Shown: piece after piece, positions 62,101 to 64,000 of the stretch
Numbering within the stretch: position 1 is the first letter of the stretch
How the letters are laid out: each line of letters begins with the position of its first letter
Origin: Tanytarsus gracilentus
Lineage: Eukaryota; Arthropoda; Insecta; Diptera; Chironomidae
Length of the DNA stretch: 64,000 nucleotides
Assembly (NCBI GenBank): GCA_038502055.1
Contig: JAXRKN010000036.1
Location: forward strand, 2,170,001 to 2,234,000
Direction: 5' to 3'
The notes under the pieces: generated by a model
The model's database searches: none
Told to the model about the DNA's origin: nothing
Seen by the model: the letters and a program-made list of their open reading frames with translations, nothing else
Position numbers and translations under genes: made by a program

Positions 62101-63963
62101 TTCATCGGAATGCATTATTAAAAATATTGATTTTTCATCTTTTCTTTATGAGCGACTCACTTTGGAATATTTATAGCGTCATAAAATTATTTAACGCGCT
62201 TAGCAGATTTTAAACTTTAAACGTCACCTTTTTCTCATTACGCACTTTTTCGCCCTCGCACCAGGTTGATATTGAAAAAATCAAATAAATAATAAAAATG
62301 TTATGGATATTTTTTTTTCGCGCGCGCAAGTGACATCGACACATAAACCCGAGGATAATAAAAGGTGCAAAATTCGCACCCCTCGTTTGAGAGTACGATT
62401 GGCTATCGAGGGACACTCGCAAAGTCAACAATTTTTATACTTTGTTAACGACGTGTAAGCGAAAAAGTGACAGTTTAATATTCTCATGCATTTTCTTGCG
62501 AACGATAACGCAAAAAGAGCTTTTATGAATTTTCATGTTGACTTCACTTTTTAAACACACATGCATAAAAATTTTTCTGAATTAAAATGTTGCGAGTTCA
62601 GTTTTTATCCTCACTTTTTTTTGTGAAAGTTGATATTGAGTTTGAAGCAAACATTTACAAAGGACTTTTTTCACCCGTTCATCTCCGCTCCGATGATGAG
62701 AGGAGAAAGTAAATATACGTCTTTAATGCCAACAAAAGCTAAGCACACAGAATACAGGCGAATGACGAAGTTTGTGGAAAACTCTTCTTAACTGAAATTA
62801 ATCAATGATGCATTAAGAAGCATCTCTTTTCAGTCCCGTCACCGTGCTCACAGGAAATTAATTTTGCAGAAAGCTATCTTTCCATTTCAAACGCTCTTTT
62901 CCTCTACGAGGATGTACCGGCAGGGAACAAAATCATAAATTCCACGACTGCGTTCTTCTTACTTTTACTCTTACCCAAACAAAGTTACTTTAGCGAGTTG
63001 AATTAAATTCATATTTTAGTGGAAAAGAAAGAATGTTAGACACATTGAATACATATGTGACATGATTAATCAACAAATCCTCCCCACGAGTGCGAGAGAG
63101 AGAAAATTAGACCCTTCTGGTAGTTAACACGATTCCATTTCCTAATACTTTAGTGTGCGATACAACCGAAAAATATTTTTCCTTCTTCTTTCTTAAAGCG
63201 AAAAAAGGATATTATTTACATATATACAGACGTTCTGTTAGGATGGAAAAGTATTTATGATTTCTGCATGCATGAAGCAAAAAAAACACGCAAGTTACAT
63301 CGCCGAAATCGCAACTTTCTTCCTCCCTAAAATATATATTTTTCTTCTCATTTTCGCTCATCATCGGAAATGTATTGTGTATCATACCCACATGCTTAAA
63401 TTTCATTTTTCATCATCGTCGATGTTCATGTGCGTGATGATGGAGGAGAGACAAGAGCTATGAATTTTGAAATTGATGTGAATTTATGACTTTTTTTTTG
63501 TTAATCTTTATTGCGAAAATGCGTAAATCTGCGAGCATAACGTTTAATACTGGGAACCTGAGTCGAGAGTGTCGTGAGGGATAAAGGACTTGACGAGAGG
63601 GTGAGAAAGAGCTTAGATAGGCGAAAAGTCATGAAGGTGGATAGTGCGAATTGAGGGGAAACTTTTAATAGCTTTTTTCATCCGTTCAACTTTTGCAAAC
63701 GGCAAAAAGAGAAAGAAATAGAAGAGAAAACCATTCGAAAGGTGATGATGATGAGGAGTTGGATAAACGGCGGAAAAGGAAAAAGTTTTTCTAAAACTAA
63801 TTAATTGCGGAGTACAACTAAAAAATTAATCGAAACTCACCTTTTTCAGGGTAAAATCGGCAGGTCGAAGCGTTTCCTCGATTTCTCTATCGCCGCGTTG
63901 TTGAGTGGTCTGAACGGAGGATCGAAATCCGTCCAAAACCCCCTTGAACGTGAATTTTTTCAT
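25878..63963 (-). CDS. Tomosyn: Tomosyn (syntaxin-binding protein 5 / lethal giant larvae family)
   Basis: Neuronal regulator that binds syntaxin/SNAP-25 and limits vesicle priming. Minus-strand exons: 63963-63841, 58306-58209, 55871-55683, 55595-55461, 46278-46215, 46138-46071, 45996-45781, 45585-44965, 44847-44652, 44581-44439, 44373-44193, one alternative exon 12, then 31791-31675, 31587-31465, 31405-31289, 31190-30993, 30640-30532, optional 28380-28291, 26561-26466, 26359-26235 and 26140-25878. All junctions are in phase: about 1348 residues with exon 12a and the optional exon, 1118 with 12b and the optional exon. Start MKKFTFKGVLDGFRSSVQ, then RHGFPHNPTALAFDPVQ, DDTLHLWNF, WLYVGTEKGNIHIV and ELTMKTHPGSVVHLSDNP are the Lgl-type WD propellers. 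KLDNSFSRSRSSSMSS follows the variable region. The C-terminal R-SNARE coil (SRAHQMMIERGDKLNKLEDN, zero-layer Arg) ends at KKWYQL. Intron 4 hosts three plus-strand genes. Confidence 0.97.
26562..28290. other. Tomosyn intron
   Basis: AT-rich intron between the cassette exon and the exon encoding ISKTFCFSN. No gene or repeat element recognised. Confidence 0.6.
28291..28380 (-). CDS. Tomosyn: Tomosyn optional cassette exon
   Basis: 90 bases, phase 2 on both sides, with acceptor ATATACAG and donor GTAAGT; encodes SFQTSLRKQGIVDPMLAIWG and QQLIVHEDSN. Skipping it joins LADL to RISKTFCFSN, which is the arrangement of vertebrate tomosyn (MRIARTFCFTN), so inclusion adds 30 residues to the second propeller. 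Confidence 0.8.
29038..29587. mobile_element. Small hAT-like non-autonomous element (MITE) with 8-bp target-site duplication
   Basis: Perfect 23-bp terminal inverted repeats at 29046-29068 (beginning CAAGGCGTGGAAACTCAGCG) and 29557-29579 are flanked by identical 8-bp direct repeats AAAATTTC at 29038-29045 and 29580-29587. Eight-base duplications and CA-starting termini are typical of the hAT superfamily. The 534-bp body has a very long T run in the left half and a C/T-rich right half, and no transposase. An open frame at 29174-29596 runs through it on the plus strand but looks incidental. Confidence 0.85.
29101..29175. repeat. Long poly(T) tract inside the hAT-like element
   Basis: Nearly uninterrupted T run with single A or C interruptions, within the element at 29038-29587. 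Its length may be imprecise because such tracts assemble poorly. Confidence 0.9.
34941..35640 (+). repeat. Tandem repeat, 129-bp period, open reading frame across copies
   Basis: Copies are marked by GACATTTTGGCTGTCC-like segments starting at 34941, 35061, 35190, 35319, 35448 and a diverged one near 35613. Spacings are 120, 129, 129 and 129 bases, then a longer last unit. Because 120 and 129 are multiples of three, a frame stays open from 34922 to 35590 (222 residues) with a 43-residue unit containing HFGCPWHYWP, SSMSIDSWSN and EFNDTHEAIVLKN. I know no family with this unit; whether it is translated is unknown. Confidence 0.8.
35754..35799. repeat. GGAC microsatellite
   Basis: Tandem ACGG/GGAC tetranucleotides with one AGAC interruption, near the right end of the element at 34872-35840. 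Confidence 0.9.
36890..37196 (-). CDS. Tomosyn: Tomosyn alternative exon 12c (Ser/Gly-rich)
   Basis: 307-base open block from acceptor GGTCAG to donor GTAGTA, again phase 0 to phase 1. It encodes a Ser/Gly-rich segment (SGTTSSIIDPRGSISSSISP, then KKLKKCLSTVSYGEEMSLSM). Sequence and phase suit a third alternative, but the donor is weaker than those of 12a and 12b. Confidence 0.5.
37197..39202. other. Tomosyn intronic region between exons 12c and 12b
   Basis: AT-rich with GA runs. Holds one less AT-rich island at 37834-37920 that could be an alternative terminal exon (see findings). Otherwise nothing recognised. Confidence 0.5.
37834..37920 (-). other. Possible alternative terminal exon of tomosyn
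   Basis: After acceptor AAATTAG a phase-0 reading of 29 codons ends in TAG (VLFQSQSLSSIAMVLYTSLA, then GKQHGVHH). Exon 11 ends in phase 0, so it could splice here and give a truncated protein without the SNARE domain. Support is limited to composition, acceptor and phase. Confidence 0.25.
39203..39287 (-). CDS. Tomosyn: Tomosyn alternative exon 12b (short, acidic)
   Basis: 85-base exon between acceptor GCAACAG and donor GTAAAT, encoding NTTMCAYDSDSSDDQSENCL and RFLFGEIL. It starts in phase 0 and ends in phase 1, exactly like exon 12a, so it can replace 12a but cannot follow it without breaking the frame. Confidence 0.75.
39288..42054. other. Tomosyn intronic region between exons 12b and 12a
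   Basis: AT-rich intron with short homopolymer and GA runs. No gene, RNA gene or element recognised. Confidence 0.55.
42055..42829 (-). CDS. Tomosyn: Tomosyn alternative exon 12a (long, Ser/Glu-rich)
   Basis: 775-base exon read from acceptor GATGTAG to donor GTAAGT. It starts in phase 0 (after exon 11) and ends in phase 1, the phase needed by the following exon. It encodes about 258 residues: SISPLPPSKSNEPSRPASPA, a Ser/Glu cluster (SVEESVSSSDEETEKFQEIS), and a basic Ser-rich end (MRRF). This is the hypervariable, phosphorylation-rich linker between the two propellers of tomosyns. Confidence 0.9.
42830..44192. other. Tomosyn intron between exons 11 and 12a
   Basis: AT-rich, low-complexity intron sequence; nothing recognised. 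Confidence 0.55.
46279..47231. other. Left part of tomosyn intron 4, upstream of the first nested channel gene
   Basis: AT-rich sequence between a tomosyn exon (minus) and the first pickpocket gene (plus). It should hold the promoter of that gene. No additional exon found. Confidence 0.5.
47232..49782 (+). CDS. Pickpocket-type DEG/ENaC sodium channel, copy 1
   Basis: Amiloride-sensitive, ligand- or mechanically gated cation channel subunit. Six exons: 47232-47463, 47537-47960, 48043-48561, 48674-48902, 49173-49523 and 49621-49782, in phase, 638 residues. The short cytosolic N-terminus contains FFSNSTLHGVRYIAEEGRSF, the channel's FF..ST.HG motif. TM1 is WFSFVAIGAVAAFVIIASLW. FPTITVCPF opens the extracellular domain, which has Asn-glycosylation sites and the Cys-rich block (ACMKECRMKRATNFCKCIPP, CELSCDNTVYD). 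The pre-TM2/TM2 exon has RREVLFGW-like YKREVLFGWVDLLVSFGGIA and GLFLGFSLLSG with the G-x-S selectivity-filter region. The C-terminal tail ends FRPIPAAPYARN ... GYLP. The donor after exon 3 is GTTCGT, weaker than the rest. It lies inside tomosyn intron 4 on the opposite strand. Confidence 0.95.
49783..50782. other. Spacer between the two pickpocket genes
   Basis: One kilobase holding the 3' UTR of copy 1 (candidate AATAAA near 50058) and the promoter of copy 2. No gene seen. Confidence 0.5.
50783..53358 (+). CDS. Pickpocket-type DEG/ENaC sodium channel, copy 2
   Basis: Tandem paralogue of the gene at 47232. Seven exons: 50783-51029, 51167-51659, 51828-52352, 52477-52699, 52773-53007, 53078-53124 and 53206-53358, in phase, 640 residues. 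The first four intron positions match copy 1; the tail has one additional small exon (47 bases). FFSNSTLHGVRYIAEKGRPF, TM1 (WFCLVSIGAVAAFVIIGSLW) and FPTVTVCP are followed by an Asp/Glu/Ser-rich finger-like insert absent from copy 1 (ESESTGADYNDESVDDGGVG). Then come the Cys-rich block (CMRQCRMERALFFCSCMPIF) and YKREVLFGWVDLLVSFGGIA with GLFLGFSLLSG. The end, IIFRPVQFAPYANRIKPL ... GYLA, parallels copy 1. The ligand is unknown. Nested in tomosyn intron 4. Confidence 0.95.
53359..53687. promoter_or_regulatory. Gap between the second pickpocket gene and nurim
   Basis: Contains the channel 3' UTR and presumably the nurim promoter and 5' UTR. No specific core motif was assigned. Confidence 0.4.
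53688..54555 (+). CDS. Nrm: Nurim homologue (inner nuclear membrane protein)
   Basis: Multi-pass protein of the inner nuclear membrane, related in fold to isoprenylcysteine methyltransferases. Two exons, 53688-54310 and 54417-54555, joined in phase (donor GTAAGC, acceptor TTTTAG), 253 residues; human nurim is 262. Hydrophobic segments are visible at about residues 10-33, 60-75, 100-115, 130-152, 193-207 and 211-225. The diagnostic C-terminal region reads NRLLTHIRHPSYIGFSLLFW and, after the intron, LFLTAYMFVAWSPDRKDYEYQ, close to nurim. It begins 330 bases after the second pickpocket gene and lies on the same strand within tomosyn intron 4, so its promoter must be in that short gap or overlap the channel 3' UTR. 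Confidence 0.93.
54556..55460. other. Right part of tomosyn intron 4
   Basis: Nurim 3' flank (AATAAA near 54871 is a candidate poly(A) signal) followed by AT-rich intron up to tomosyn exon 4. No gene seen. Confidence 0.5.
55872..58208. other. Tomosyn intron 2
   Basis: AT-rich intron with GA runs and an AAAAGCTTTA-rich patch at about 56170-56240. No gene recognised. Confidence 0.55.
58307..63840. other. Tomosyn intron 1
   Basis: Long first intron, 5.5 kb, AT-rich with scattered less AT-rich patches (for example 59490-59600 and 62310-62440). These could be regulatory, but show no exon structure. No RNA gene recognised. Confidence 0.5.
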
Positions 63964-64000
63964 GTTGCTCCGCGCGACTTTCCAAAGTTCTTTTTCCTTT

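Overview
The window is nuclear DNA of an insect, most likely a dipteran and probably a nematoceran (midge- or mosquito-like). This rests on the gene content (two pickpocket-type DEG/ENaC channels, tomosyn, SCAP, an Mdm2-type RING ligase, nurim), on short GT-AG introns inside genes, and on very AT-rich intergenic and intronic DNA rich in GA/CT runs. I cannot name the species. All coding calls come from reading exons by hand: splice sites, phase continuity and recognisable protein families.

Layout. (1) 1-2775, minus: peroxisomal multifunctional enzyme type 2 (HSD17B4-like), running off the left edge inside its SCP2 domain. (2) 3462-4474, minus: mitochondrial ATP synthase gamma subunit. (3) About 5150-5660: a coding-like but disrupted remnant of unknown origin. 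(4) 6712-7701, plus: a three-exon gene whose C-terminus resembles nuclease domains of bacterial polymorphic toxins. It is the best candidate here for an undescribed horizontally acquired system. (5) 8656-14385, minus: an Mdm2-like E3 ligase with acidic region, RanBP2 zinc finger and C-terminal RING, but no visible p53-binding SWIB domain. A 1.6-kb terminal-inverted-repeat element sits in its large intron. (6) 14970-19856, plus: SCAP, the sterol-sensing escort of SREBP, divergent from mdm2. (7) 19857-25877: a gene-poor stretch between convergent 3' ends. (8) 25878-63963, minus: tomosyn (syntaxin-binding, R-SNARE domain), about 38 kb and 20 constitutive exons, with several alternative exons whose phases fit exclusive use.

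Tomosyn intron 4 (46279-55460) carries three intact plus-strand genes: two tandem pickpocket channels and a nurim homologue. Other tomosyn introns hold a small hAT-like element with perfect 8-bp target-site duplications (29038-29587). They also hold an inverted-repeat element whose interior is a translated-length tandem repeat of 129 bp (34872-35840).

Functionally these are mostly unrelated housekeeping and neuronal genes: peroxisomal beta-oxidation, oxidative phosphorylation, ubiquitin ligation, sterol control, exocytosis, sodium channels and the inner nuclear membrane. The notable parts are the nuclease-like gene, the tomosyn alternative-exon cluster, the truncated Mdm2 architecture and the three mobile elements.
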